A DNA stretch of 64,000 nt from Methyloligella sp. GL2 (GTDB taxonomy: Bacteria; Pseudomonadota; Alphaproteobacteria; Rhizobiales; Methyloligellaceae), in NCBI RefSeq assembly GCF_013341275.1, contig NZ_CP054476.1:434001-498000 (forward strand). The letters are read 5' to 3'. The notes under the pieces are model-generated. The model was not told the DNA's origin. It saw only the letters and a program-made list of their open reading frames with translations, and did no database searches. Shown piece after piece: positions 8,196-18,684 of this stretch (the stretch's first letter is position 1; every line of letters starts with the position of its first letter). The translations under genes were made by a program, and so were the position numbers.

Positions 8196-9797
8196 TCATT
8201 CACTAGTTGGCAAGAGTATTCCCATTTCGGCGAGCTTCAGCACCAGCGCTTCCCGAGATATGATTGTATCATACCGCCATTCCAGTAGGCGTACCTTGTT
8301 CGCGCCCAAGAGTAGTCGCTTTCGTTCATCGCGAAGCTGAACGTTTTTGAGGCCTTCCTCGCCACCGAACATTGCAACCGGTTCATAGTGCTGCTGCCCC
8401 TGATACTCGACTGCCAAGTCTATCTCAGGGACGTATATGTCTATTGACTGGCGGCCAAGGAACCATGGACGCCATTGGTGCTTGGCGTTTGGCCAAACTG
8501 CCCGGATAAGGTCGAGGAGGGCGAGTTCGGAAACCCAGCCGCTCGCACCAATCTCCGGTATAGATCGATCACGCCGGAATGCATCCTCCGCCAGCACCAT
8601 ATGCCCGGCGAGCATTCTCTCAATGTTGTTAAAGCCGACATCAATATTAACGGCGAATATGCGACCGCGAGGCGCAGAAGAGTTGGTGAACTGAGCCTGA
8701 TACGCTCGGTATGCCTGCCAGTCTGACGCTGGAGGTTGCACCGGGATCATTTCTTGACCGTAGCCCGGGTCGTATCGAGTGAGTTTTGAGAGATCGGGTG
8801 GATCGTCTTGGAGTTCCTGATCCAAGTAGCCTATGAACGTGTCGAACTCCTCAAGCAGGCGGCCGGAGATCAGCGACGCCGCTGCATGCTTGCGAGCGAT
8901 CAACCTGACATCGTCGGCGCGAACCTCCCGATCCGTCAAGAATTTCAGATATATGACCTCGTCCAAAAGCGCTTCACGATCACCCCCCGGGATGGCGTCA
9001 ACGAGATCCATCGCATCGAAGAGCCGGTTCGTTTCGGTCAAGTCTAGAACTTGTTGCCACTTGGAATCCGGGTCCCATGGGCCCCCGCTTTCTAGGTCCG
9101 GAAGGTCTTCCGGAAGCCCCTCGCCATCGACGCTCCGGAACTGATCGCCCAAAGCACGTGCCTGCCAGCTATATCCGCGCGCCCGGCTATTATCCCGCCA
9201 GACCCTTTCAAGAGGAGTTGCCGTATTGCTGGGCGGCTGGTCGCTTTTGCGCTCCGCATCGAAGCCGGACTTTGCCGGATCACCGAACAGGCCTTCTCCA
9301 ATAGTCTCTACCAGCCGCTCGAATAGTCTGACATCATCTTGCGAAGTTCCAACCGAAACGAGAACACGGCCGGTTCCGGAGGTCTGGCGCGAAAGGAAGG
9401 CGGAGTACGCGGCTAACTCAATAGCGCGCTTCCGCCTAGCCCCGGGGCCTTCAAGAAAATGAAGCCTGTGAGTGACGCTATCCGGAAACATGGGATACAC
9501 AAGCCGGACTGAGGCAAATGCTTTCTGGGCTCGTTTCTTTGGCGGCGGCTCGGGGCCATATTGATCCAGCAGATCTCTGCACAGCGAAGAGAAGGAAGCG
9601 AAGTGGATTGCAGCGCTACTTCCCGGCTTTCGTTTGGCTGCCAAGGTCGTGTAGAGCTTCTGCCACTTCGATAGGCGCGCCCGATAGAACTCTCGGCTCA
9701 TTCGGTTCGTGAGCGAAAGCTCGTGGAGTTTAGCTTTCCTGCGGAATTCGTTGAGGCCTACTTGACCTTTGTTGACTGGCGGAGGCTCTAGGTGCAT
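8196..9797 (-). CDS. hypothetical protein with endonuclease-like C-terminal domain
   Basis: This 533-residue protein has a basic N-terminal region, a charged middle and a C-terminal domain near residues 440-525. That domain reads like a PD-(D/E)XK / Vsr-like nuclease fold: IDIYVPEIDLAVEYQGQQHY supplies a D-x-(n)-E-x-Q pattern, followed by a D-x-K-R-x-x-L helix and a final V-R-L-x-E-W-R strand. This is the arrangement of DUF559/Vsr-like domains. The nuclease reading is inference from the motif. Its composition differs from nearby housekeeping genes, and it sits beside tRNA-Ser with a second unknown gene, suggesting acquisition and possibly defence. It could also be a structural relic of such a fold. 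Confidence 0.6.
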   Translation of the reverse strand: MHLEPPPVNKGQVGLNEFRRKAKLHELSLTNRMSREFYRARLSKWQKLYTTLAAKRKPGSSAAIHFASFSSLCRDLLDQYGPEPPPKKRAQKAFASVRLVYPMFPDSVTHRLHFLEGPGARRKRAIELAAYSAFLSRQTSGTGRVLVSVGTSQDDVRLFERLVETIGEGLFGDPAKSGFDAERKSDQPPSNTATPLERVWRDNSRARGYSWQARALGDQFRSVDGEGLPEDLPDLESGGPWDPDSKWQQVLDLTETNRLFDAMDLVDAIPGGDREALLDEVIYLKFLTDREVRADDVRLIARKHAAASLISGRLLEEFDTFIGYLDQELQDDPPDLSKLTRYDPGYGQEMIPVQPPASDWQAYRAYQAQFTNSSAPRGRIFAVNIDVGFNNIERMLAGHMVLAEDAFRRDRSIPEIGASGWVSELALLDLIRAVWPNAKHQWRPWFLGRQSIDIYVPEIDLAVEYQGQQHYEPVAMFGGEEGLKNVQLRDERKRLLLGANKVRLLEWRYDTIISREALVLKLAEMGILLPTSE

Positions 9798-9897
9798 GCG
9801 TTTTCAGGGATCAGTTCAGGAACGAAGTCTGCATTACCTCCTCAGAGATGTCGATTAGATAAGGGCTGGGAGCGCCAGCTGTACAAGCGCGGTTAGC

Positions 9898-10141
<244 letters not shown>

Positions 10142-10296
10142 GCGGGGCCTTGATTTGCAGGCCGTATCCCGGTCGCTCGTGGGAGCCGCCTTGTAGCGCC
10201 CCTTATGGCGTCCGGCAAGGTGGGCTTTGCCGCTTGGACGCGGAATTTCCGCCGTCATGCCGAAGGTGCACGAAAAGCAAATGGTCTAAGTGGGTT

Positions 10297-11544
10297 CTAT
10301 TCCGCTTTGGAGGCGGTTAGATCTTTCGGAAGAAGTTGCCATTTGCCTCGCTTCGTCGGAATAAGCCTCTGTATGGAAACTTCGTGCGGATCCCTTAGCT
10401 CAGAGGGCTCGAAGGTTTCTCTGACCCCACTTTTAGCTCCTTCTTCAAGTTTACGAACTCGGTCTAATAAGTATGCTGATAGCGGGCCCTCTGGGGGTGA
10501 CGCTCTTGGTGGCTCGACAGGATGCCCCAACGTCTTCCACAAACGAGTGGTCAGAAACAGGTCATCGTTCGGAGGCCGTGCGGCGACATGAAAAAGCCCT
10601 TGTGCTAGTTCGTTACCCGGCAACTTACTGTAGTAAGCGTCAAGAGCCTTGAGATCGTCCTTCAGCTCCTGGCCGCCAATGAATAATTGCTCAGGCTGAA
10701 GAAACAGGGGACTGACGCGTCGATGGAGCTTGTCGTTTGAAACAAATATTTGCGCGAACGGGAGATAGTATAAATATGACAAATCAATTTTGTTGCTCGC
10801 GCGCGAAGGTGAGATAAGCTTTTTATCTACGGTAATGTGAAAGAATACATCAACGAGCAGGCAATGCGCCATGTAGGGGGCATATTCTTCTACCGGTTGA
10901 TATTGTCGCTTCCAACGCTCCTGAATTTGAGCGAAATATTCATGCGGCAATCCCAAGAGCGCGTATGCCGTCTTAAGGGTGAGAGCCTGCTGCCCCTTTC
11001 CGTGCACGACTTCTTTTGCGAGAGCATATGCGTCTTCAAGATTTTTTGGCTCGGCGTTAATTCTCAGCGCCGATTTTGCCAGTTTGGCTAGAGCTGCATG
11101 ATCAGTGGACTTGAGCTGGGCGCGCCACTGGCTAGCAAATTCGTGTTCAAGTTGCAGAAACTCGCGCCTCTGCCAGCGGCCAAATGCCTTGGCTTCCGCG
11201 CTCTCTTGGTAGAATACCCCGACCCTACCTTCTCTGCGTACCGGAGTGCCTTGAGCCAAGACAGGGGCACCACGCATTTCAATGGGACTTCCAAAGAGCT
11301 CAAGTAGGCAAAGTGATGTATGGATGACGTTGGGGTAGGCCCGCATCACCGGAGTCTTTGCCGCGAGATCGGAAACGACCTTCTCGCAAGTCCTTTTGCC
11401 GGGGTTCTCTAGTTTTAGGTCCGCCAGCACCTCCACGTAATACATGGGGCAAATGTTCGCCGTGAACAGCGCGTCAAAGAGCGCCGACTCATCAACGTTG
11501 AGCATCTCTATGAACGATTTGTCGAAGAGAGTAATTGGTCCCAT
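10297..11544 (-). CDS. hypothetical protein, possibly PIN-like at the N-terminus
   Basis: This 415-residue protein has no domain I can assign firmly. The first 45 residues (ITLFDKSFIEML ... YVEVLADL) resemble the opening of PIN-like folds, with an early Asp on strand 1 and an acidic E-x-L-A-D-L helix, so a metal-dependent nuclease is possible but unproven. The rest is largely helical, with a basic C-terminus. The sequence is clearly less GC-rich than the rplU cluster that follows. With the nuclease-like gene on the other side of tRNA-Ser it forms an accessory patch. Start ATG at 11544. Confidence 0.6.
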   Translation of the reverse strand: MGPITLFDKSFIEMLNVDESALFDALFTANICPMYYVEVLADLKLENPGKRTCEKVVSDLAAKTPVMRAYPNVIHTSLCLLELFGSPIEMRGAPVLAQGTPVRREGRVGVFYQESAEAKAFGRWQRREFLQLEHEFASQWRAQLKSTDHAALAKLAKSALRINAEPKNLEDAYALAKEVVHGKGQQALTLKTAYALLGLPHEYFAQIQERWKRQYQPVEEYAPYMAHCLLVDVFFHITVDKKLISPSRASNKIDLSYLYYLPFAQIFVSNDKLHRRVSPLFLQPEQLFIGGQELKDDLKALDAYYSKLPGNELAQGLFHVAARPPNDDLFLTTRLWKTLGHPVEPPRASPPEGPLSAYLLDRVRKLEEGAKSGVRETFEPSELRDPHEVSIQRLIPTKRGKWQLLPKDLTASKAE

Positions 11545-11654
11545 TGGCTCTTGGAGCGGAAATTACCATTCGCGGTGTCATCAATATAGGTAGACCAGAA
11601 GTTGCATTCTAGGCTCCGAGCCCACCTTTAGAAAGAAGAGCGCGTTTGAGAACG

Positions 11655-11682
11655 TTGACTTCTGGCGCTTCCCCTCTATATT
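11655..11682 (+). promoter_or_regulatory. promoter of rplU-rpmA
   Basis: TTGACT (11655-11660) is followed after 16 bases by TATATT (11677-11682), a good sigma-70 type match upstream of a ribosomal protein operon. It lies about 118 bases before the rplU start. Confidence 0.7.
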
Positions 11683-11692
11683 GCGCGCAAAT

Positions 11693-11726
11693 CCGGCCGC
11701 CGGCGTGTCCGCCGGGCGGTCTTTTT
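11693..11726 (+). terminator. GC-rich hairpin with T5 tract in the rplU leader (attenuator candidate)
   Basis: Just downstream of the predicted transcription start, CCGGCCGCCGGCG pairs with CGCCGGGCGGTC around a TGTC loop with one bulge, and TTTTT follows directly. It looks like an intrinsic terminator. Its place between promoter and gene suggests attenuation or termination of read-through from upstream. Confidence 0.6.
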
Positions 11727-11800
11727 GCGCTCCGAAGCGATGCGCGGAAGGCTTAAGCCGGAATTGGCACTCAATCGCTAGATCGAAGCGAGATAAAGAC

Positions 11801-12382
11801 ATGTTCGCGGTCATTCGCACAGGCGGCAAGCAATATCGTGTTGCGCCGAACGACATTATCGAGATCGAGCGCATTGCCGGCGAGCCCGGCGATACGGTCG
11901 AGCTGGGCGAGGTTCTGATGCTGGGCGGGGATAAGCCGGAAGTCGGCAGTCCGCTGGTCTCCGGCGTCACTGTTGCGGCCGAGCTGGTCGAGCATACCCG
12001 CGCCGACAAGGTTCGCATCTTCAAGAAGAAGCGGCGCTCCAATTATCGCCGCACCGGCGGCCATCGCCAGCTTCTGACGGCGCTCAAGATCACCGAGATC
12101 CTGATCGGCGGCAAGAAGCCGTCGAAGACCGCGGCCAAGAAGGCCGATACGGCGGCGACCAAGACCGAGGCCAAGAAGACCGAGGCTGAGGCCAAGCCCG
12201 CGGCAAAGCCGGCCGCCAAGAAGGCCGAGGCCGAAGCGAAGCCTGCAGCGGAGAAAAAGGCTCCGGCGAAAAAAGCGCCGGCCAAAGAGGCCAAGCCCGC
12301 TGCCGCGAAGACCGAGACCAAGACCGCCGCCGCAAAGAAGCCGGCTGCGAAGAAGCCCGCCGCGAAAAAGTCGGAAGACTAG
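11801..12382 (+). CDS. rplU: 50S ribosomal protein L21 with long Ala/Lys-rich tail
   Basis: Residues 1-104 are a normal bacterial L21 (MFAVIRTGGKQYRV start, FKKKRRSNYRRTGGHRQ rRNA-binding stretch). L21 binds 23S rRNA in the large subunit. The protein is 193 residues because of a C-terminal tail of about 90 residues made almost only of Ala, Lys, Pro, Glu and Thr, resembling histone H1-like low-complexity tails. Extensions of this kind occur on L21 in several alphaproteobacteria. The ATG at 11801 follows a GAGATAAAG ribosome binding region. It is co-transcribed with rpmA 30 bases downstream. Confidence 0.96.
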   Translation: MFAVIRTGGKQYRVAPNDIIEIERIAGEPGDTVELGEVLMLGGDKPEVGSPLVSGVTVAAELVEHTRADKVRIFKKKRRSNYRRTGGHRQLLTALKITEILIGGKKPSKTAAKKADTAATKTEAKKTEAEAKPAAKPAAKKAEAEAKPAAEKKAPAKKAPAKEAKPAAAKTETKTAAAKKPAAKKPAAKKSED

Positions 12383-12412
12383 AAGCGCGCATCCGAATAG
12401 AGGATCTGAACC

Positions 12413-12667
12413 ATGGCACATAAGAAAGCAGGCGGTTCGTCCCGTAACGGCCGCGATTCGGAAGGCAAGCGCCTCGGCCTGAAGAAGGCCGGCGGCCAGC
12501 ATGTGATTCCGGGCAACATCATCATCCGCCAGCGCGGCACCAAGTGGCACCCGGGCGACGGTGTCGGCATGGGCAAGGACTACACGATCTTCGCCAAGGT
12601 CGAAGGCGTGGTGGAATTTCAGCGCAAGGCGCAGGACCGCGTCTTCGTTTCGGTGAAGCCGAGCTAG
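12413..12667 (+). CDS. rpmA: 50S ribosomal protein L27
   Basis: This 84-residue basic protein is typical L27 ([20 protein letters not shown], then [13 protein letters not shown]). L27 sits near the peptidyl transferase centre, and its N-terminal tail contacts the P-site tRNA. The start MAHKKAGG lacks the cleaved leader found in Firmicutes. It follows rplU in the usual order and precedes a GNAT gene and obgE. Confidence 0.97.
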   Translation: MAHKKAGGSSRNGRDSEGKRLGLKKAGGQHVIPGNIIIRQRGTKWHPGDGVGMGKDYTIFAKVEGVVEFQRKAQDRVFVSVKPS

Positions 12668-12759
12668 ACGCCGGCCCGCCCATATGGCGCGGCCGTCTGA
12701 CGGGCCGCGCCGAGACGTCTTGCCCCGGCCAGCGGCCTTTTCCTTGGGGTCGAGACGAG

Positions 12760-13284
12760 ATGATCATCCAGACAAAACGATTGAGCTTGCGGCCGCTCCG
12801 TATGGAGGATGCGCCGCGCTTGCGCATGCTGGCCGGCGACTATCGCGTCGCCCGGATGACCGGCACGATCCCCTATCCCTATAGCGAGGAGCAGGCCGGG
12901 CGCTGGATCGGCGATGTGCTGGCCGGCGAGGAAGGCGTGGTCTTTGCCATCGAGGAGCAGGGCCGGCTGATCGGCTGTGCCGGCTACCGTCCCCACGATG
13001 TCCATCACGGCGAAATCGGCTATTGGATCGGCAAGCCATTCTGGGGCTTGGGCTATGCCACCGAGGCGGTCGGTGCGCTGATCGCTCACGGGTTCGAACA
13101 GGACGGCTTCGACTATTTCCTCGGCGGCCATTACGACGACAATCCCGCCTCGGGGCGCGTGCTGGAGAAGCTCGGCTTCGTGCGCAATGGCGAGGAGGTG
13201 CGCTATTGCGAGGCGCGGGGTCTGGAGCAACGCACGCTACTTTACCGGCTCACCCGGGAAAGCGTTTTTAAGCAAGCGGTGTGA
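12760..13284 (+). CDS. GNAT family N-acetyltransferase (RimJ/RimL-like)
   Basis: This 174-residue protein opens with IIQTKRLSLRPLRMEDAPRL, typical of the RimJ/RimL branch, and ends with the ASGRVLEKLGFVRNGE motif of that subgroup. The acetyl-CoA-binding segment is WGLGYATEAVGALIAHGF. These enzymes acetylate N-terminal or side-chain amines of proteins or small molecules; the substrate here is unknown. Its position between rpmA and obgE recurs in many alphaproteobacteria, and it is probably part of the same transcription unit. ATG at 12760. Confidence 0.88.
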   Translation: MIIQTKRLSLRPLRMEDAPRLRMLAGDYRVARMTGTIPYPYSEEQAGRWIGDVLAGEEGVVFAIEEQGRLIGCAGYRPHDVHHGEIGYWIGKPFWGLGYATEAVGALIAHGFEQDGFDYFLGGHYDDNPASGRVLEKLGFVRNGEEVRYCEARGLEQRTLLYRLTRESVFKQAV

Positions 13285-13287
13285 TAA

Positions 13288-15509
<2,222 letters not shown>

Positions 15510-15512
15510 GCA

Positions 15513-16814
15513 ATGGACGCGGTGAAGCAAATGGAAGCGAAGCAGTCGGACGGGCAGAGCCTGGATTCGCTGATGGCGCGGATCGGCGCGGATGCGCGGG
15601 CCTCGGGCCACGAGCTGGCGCTGGCATCGACAGAGGCGAAGAACGCCGCGCTGCTGGCCATGGCGGATGCGATCCTGGACACCGCGCCGGCGATCCTCGC
15701 CGCCAACGCGCAAGAGGTCGAGGCCGGCAAGGAAAAGGGGCTGGCGCCCTCGTTCATCGACCGGCTGACCGTCACCGATGCGCGGATCGCCGGTATGGCG
15801 CAGGGCTTGCGCGAGATCGCCGCGCTGCCCGATCCGGTCGGTCAGGTGACGGCCGATTGGGACCGGCCCAACGGGCTCAATATCGCCCGGGTGCGGGTGC
15901 CGCTCGGGGTGATCGGCATCATCTATGAGAGCCGGCCCAATGTGACGGCGGATGCCGGTGGGCTGTGCCTCAAATCCGGCAATGCGGTGATCCTTCGCGG
16001 CGGCAGCGATGCACTTGCCACCTCCACTGCCGTTCACCGGGCGCTTGTCGCCGGGCTCGAGGCGGCCGGGCTGCCCAAGGCGGCGATCCAGCTGGTTCCG
16101 ACCACGGATCGCGCCGCAGTGGGGATGATGCTCACCGGGCTGAACGGCAATATCGACGTGATCGTGCCCCGCGGCGGCAAGGGGTTGGTGCAGCGGGTGC
16201 AGGACGAGGCGCGGGTGCCGGTCTTCGCCCATCTGGAAGGCGTCTGCCACGTCTATGTGGAGAAGTCGGCCGATCTGGAGATGGCAAAGGCCATCGTGCT
16301 GAACGCCAAGATGCGGCGCACCGGGATTTGCGGCGCAGCCGAGACGGTGCTGGTCGATGAGGCGGCGGCTCCCACCCATCTAAAGCCGCTGATCGAGACG
16401 CTGATCGATGCGGGCTGCGAGATCCGGGGCGATGAGGCGGTGCAAGAGGCCGATTCCCGGGTGAAGCCGGCGAGCGAAGAAGACTGGGCGACGGAATACC
16501 TCGCGCCCATCGTCACCATGGGCGTGGTGGCCGACGAAGCGGCAGCAATCGCCCATATCGCCCGCTACGGCTCGCACCATACCGACAGCATCGTCGCCGA
16601 GAATGCGAAGGCGGCGGAGCGGTTCCTGCGCGAGGTGGATTCGGCCATCGTGCTGCATAACGCCTCGACGCAATTCGCCGATGGCGGCCAGTTCGGCATG
16701 GGGGCGGAGATCGGCATCGCCACCGGGCGCTTCCATGCGCGCGGGCCCGTCGGGCTGGAGCAATTGACGACATTCAAATATGTCGTCCGCGGAAACGGCC
16801 AGACCCGGCCGTGA
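15513..16814 (+). CDS. proA: glutamate-5-semialdehyde dehydrogenase (gamma-glutamyl phosphate reductase)
   Basis: This 433-residue member of the aldehyde dehydrogenase superfamily reduces gamma-glutamyl phosphate with NADPH in proline synthesis. It carries [43 protein letters not shown], the active-site cysteine in [13 protein letters not shown] and the C-terminal [17 protein letters not shown]. Its length is normal. It follows proB at three bases and overlaps the nadD GTG start by GTGA. Confidence 0.96.
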   Translation: MDAVKQMEAKQSDGQSLDSLMARIGADARASGHELALASTEAKNAALLAMADAILDTAPAILAANAQEVEAGKEKGLAPSFIDRLTVTDARIAGMAQGLREIAALPDPVGQVTADWDRPNGLNIARVRVPLGVIGIIYESRPNVTADAGGLCLKSGNAVILRGGSDALATSTAVHRALVAGLEAAGLPKAAIQLVPTTDRAAVGMMLTGLNGNIDVIVPRGGKGLVQRVQDEARVPVFAHLEGVCHVYVEKSADLEMAKAIVLNAKMRRTGICGAAETVLVDEAAAPTHLKPLIETLIDAGCEIRGDEAVQEADSRVKPASEEDWATEYLAPIVTMGVVADEAAAIAHIARYGSHHTDSIVAENAKAAERFLREVDSAIVLHNASTQFADGGQFGMGAEIGIATGRFHARGPVGLEQLTTFKYVVRGNGQTRP

Positions 16815-17410
16815 TTTCGACGGCCAGGCCGCCCCTGGCGACGCCCGGCATGCGGATCGGGCTGCTTGGGGGCTCGTTCAACCCGGCCCATGCGGCGCAT
16901 CGCAATATCAGCCTTGCGGCGCTGAAGCGGCTAGGGCTGGATGAGGTGTGGTGGCTGGTCAGCCCCGGAAATCCGCTGAAATCGGTGCCGGCGCCCTCCT
17001 CGGAGGAGCGCGCGGCGGCGGCCCGCAAGGTGGCCCGCCATCCTCGCATCAAGGTCACCGATTTCGAGAAGGGGCGCGGCTCGGCCTATACGGTCGACAC
17101 GATCCGCTATTTGCAGCACCGCTACCCCGAGACCCGCTTCGTCTGGCTGATGGGGGCGGATAATCTTGCCGATTTCCACCGCTGGCGGGATTGGCAGCGG
17201 CTGTTCCAGATGGTGCCCATCGCCGTTTTCGACCGGCCGGGCTACCGGCTGAAGGCGCAAGCCGGCAAGGCGGCGCAGTATTTCGCCAAATTCCGTGTGG
17301 ATCAGTCCGATGCGGCGGGGCTGGCAAGCCTTCCTGCGCCGGCCTGGACCACGCTGACTTTGCCGCTTTCGGAGCTTTCCTCCACGCAATTGCGGGAAAA
17401 TGGCGGCTAA
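16811..17410 (+). CDS. nadD: nicotinate-nucleotide adenylyltransferase
   Basis: This 199-residue enzyme adenylates nicotinate mononucleotide in NAD synthesis. The nucleotidyltransferase motif [14 protein letters not shown] is at residues 17-30. [14 protein letters not shown] and the C-terminal [10 protein letters not shown] (the SSTxIR motif) are diagnostic. The GTG at 16811 overlaps the proA stop, and an internal ATG (MRIGLLGG, codon 14) is an alternative start. Confidence 0.94.
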   Translation: MISTARPPLATPGMRIGLLGGSFNPAHAAHRNISLAALKRLGLDEVWWLVSPGNPLKSVPAPSSEERAAAARKVARHPRIKVTDFEKGRGSAYTVDTIRYLQHRYPETRFVWLMGADNLADFHRWRDWQRLFQMVPIAVFDRPGYRLKAQAGKAAQYFAKFRVDQSDAAGLASLPAPAWTTLTLPLSELSSTQLRENGG

Positions 17411-17463
17411 ATCGGCGGTTTTCTTCGTTTTCCCGCACCGGTTGCGATTGCCTGAGAGGCCTA

Positions 17464-17492
17464 TTGAAAGCACCCCGCCCCCTATATTATTC
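17464..17492 (+). promoter_or_regulatory. candidate promoter before rsfS
   Basis: TTGAAA (17464-17469) is followed by a TATTAT-like element at 17485-17492, in the 179-base gap between nadD and rsfS. Spacing is 15-17 bases depending on the -10 chosen. It would serve rsfS-rlmH and perhaps the envC-ctpA genes. Confidence 0.35.
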
Positions 17493-17589
17493 TATAGGTG
17501 TTCGTGGCGAAGTCTCGATTGTTGGGAGTTCGAACTCCGCGTAGGGGTTTCGCGAATAGGGTCAATGGAAAAAGGATACCCACCGCAAA

Positions 17590-18018
17590 ATGCGCTCATC
17601 CAGTGAGGGTACCGAACATGGTGCTCCTCCCGCCGGACTTGCGTCGGTAAACGCCGGTCCGTCGCATTTGCCCGACCCGGCTCATCTCCTCAGCCTGGTG
17701 CTGAAGGTCCTTGATGACGCCAAAGCCGAAAATGTCGTCACTATCGATCTGAAGGGAAAGACCTCGATCGGCGATCACATGATCGTCGCCTCGGGCCGGT
17801 CCCAGCGGCATGTCGGCGCGGTTGCAGATCAGCTCGTCAAAGCCTTGAAGGATGCCGGATTCGGTCGTGCCCGAGTCGAAGGCATGCCCCAATGCGATTG
17901 GGTGCTGATCGATACGGGGGATGTTGTTGTCCACATCTTCAGGCCAGAAGTACGTGAGTTCTATAATCTGGAAAAGATGTGGTCCGCGGATCGACCGATC
18001 GAACGCCTGGCGGTCTAG
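17590..18018 (+). CDS. rsfS: ribosome silencing factor
   Basis: This 142-residue protein carries the RsfS/Iojap core: VVTIDLKGKTSIGDHMIVASG, then a nucleotidyltransferase-like fold with WVLIDTGDVVVHIF and FYNLEKMW. RsfS binds L14 on the large subunit and blocks subunit joining under starvation. The first 35 residues are extra and low in conserved features, so translation might begin a little downstream. The order nadD-rsfS-rlmH is conserved in proteobacteria. Confidence 0.94.
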   Translation: MRSSSEGTEHGAPPAGLASVNAGPSHLPDPAHLLSLVLKVLDDAKAENVVTIDLKGKTSIGDHMIVASGRSQRHVGAVADQLVKALKDAGFGRARVEGMPQCDWVLIDTGDVVVHIFRPEVREFYNLEKMWSADRPIERLAV

Positions 18019-18054
18019 CCGTCTAGGGCGTTTTCTGTTTGGGGCGGTCGCCCC

Positions 18055-18540
18055 ATGATGCGGCTTCTCGTTGCTGCCGTCGGCAAGCTGAAGCAGGGGC
18101 CGGAGCGTCAGCTCTGTGCCGCCTATCTGGAGCGTGCCGAGGCAGCGGGACGCGGGCTGGGCTTTGGCCCGGTCGCCCAGATCGAGCTGTCGGAAAGCCG
18201 GCAGCAGACCGCTGAGAGCCGCAAAGCCGCCGAGGCGGCAAGCCTTCTGGAAAAGATACCGACGGGCGAGACGCTGATTTGCCTCGACCCGAAGGGGAAG
18301 ACGCTGAGCAGCGAGGCTTTCGCGCAGCAACTTGCCGATTGGCGCGATGGCGGGGCTACGGGCGCGGCCTTCGTCATCGGCGGGGCGGATGGGCTCGGCC
18401 TCCCGATCCTGGAGAAAGCCGATCTGACGCTGTCCCTGGGCAAGATGACCTTGCCGCACGGGCTTGCCCGTATCGTGCTGGCCGAGCAGCTCTACCGGGC
18501 CATCACCATCCTCGCCGGCCATCCCTATCATCGCGGATGA
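18055..18540 (+). CDS. rlmH: 23S rRNA (pseudouridine1915-N3)-methyltransferase
   Basis: This 161-residue SPOUT-class methyltransferase modifies m3-pseudouridine 1915 in helix 69 of 23S rRNA. The core is recognisable: LLVAAVGKLKQGPE at the N-terminus, LDPKGKTLSSEAFA, FVIGGADGLG (the SAM-binding knot), LSLGKMTLPHGLARIVLAEQLYRA (read in two parts) and the C-terminal HPYHR. It is close to rsfS and followed by a small hairpin. Confidence 0.96.
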   Translation: MMRLLVAAVGKLKQGPERQLCAAYLERAEAAGRGLGFGPVAQIELSESRQQTAESRKAAEAASLLEKIPTGETLICLDPKGKTLSSEAFAQQLADWRDGGATGAAFVIGGADGLGLPILEKADLTLSLGKMTLPHGLARIVLAEQLYRAITILAGHPYHRG

Positions 18541-18554
18541 GGGCTAAAGCCCTC
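18539..18554. terminator. short hairpin at the end of rlmH
   Basis: GAGGGC-TAAA-GCCCTC forms a perfect 6-bp stem overlapping the rlmH stop codon. No T tract follows, so it may stabilise the 3' end rather than terminate. Confidence 0.35.
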
Positions 18555-18684
18555 CGTATGCTTAAGAAATGTTAACCAGGGCGCCTTGATTCTGCCTCAA
18601 CGCTTCGCTGTGGTCGCTGGCGGTTTTCGCCCGGCCGGGATGCGCAGCTTTCACAGCCGAAATAAGGGATAAGCGGCTTTGCGC

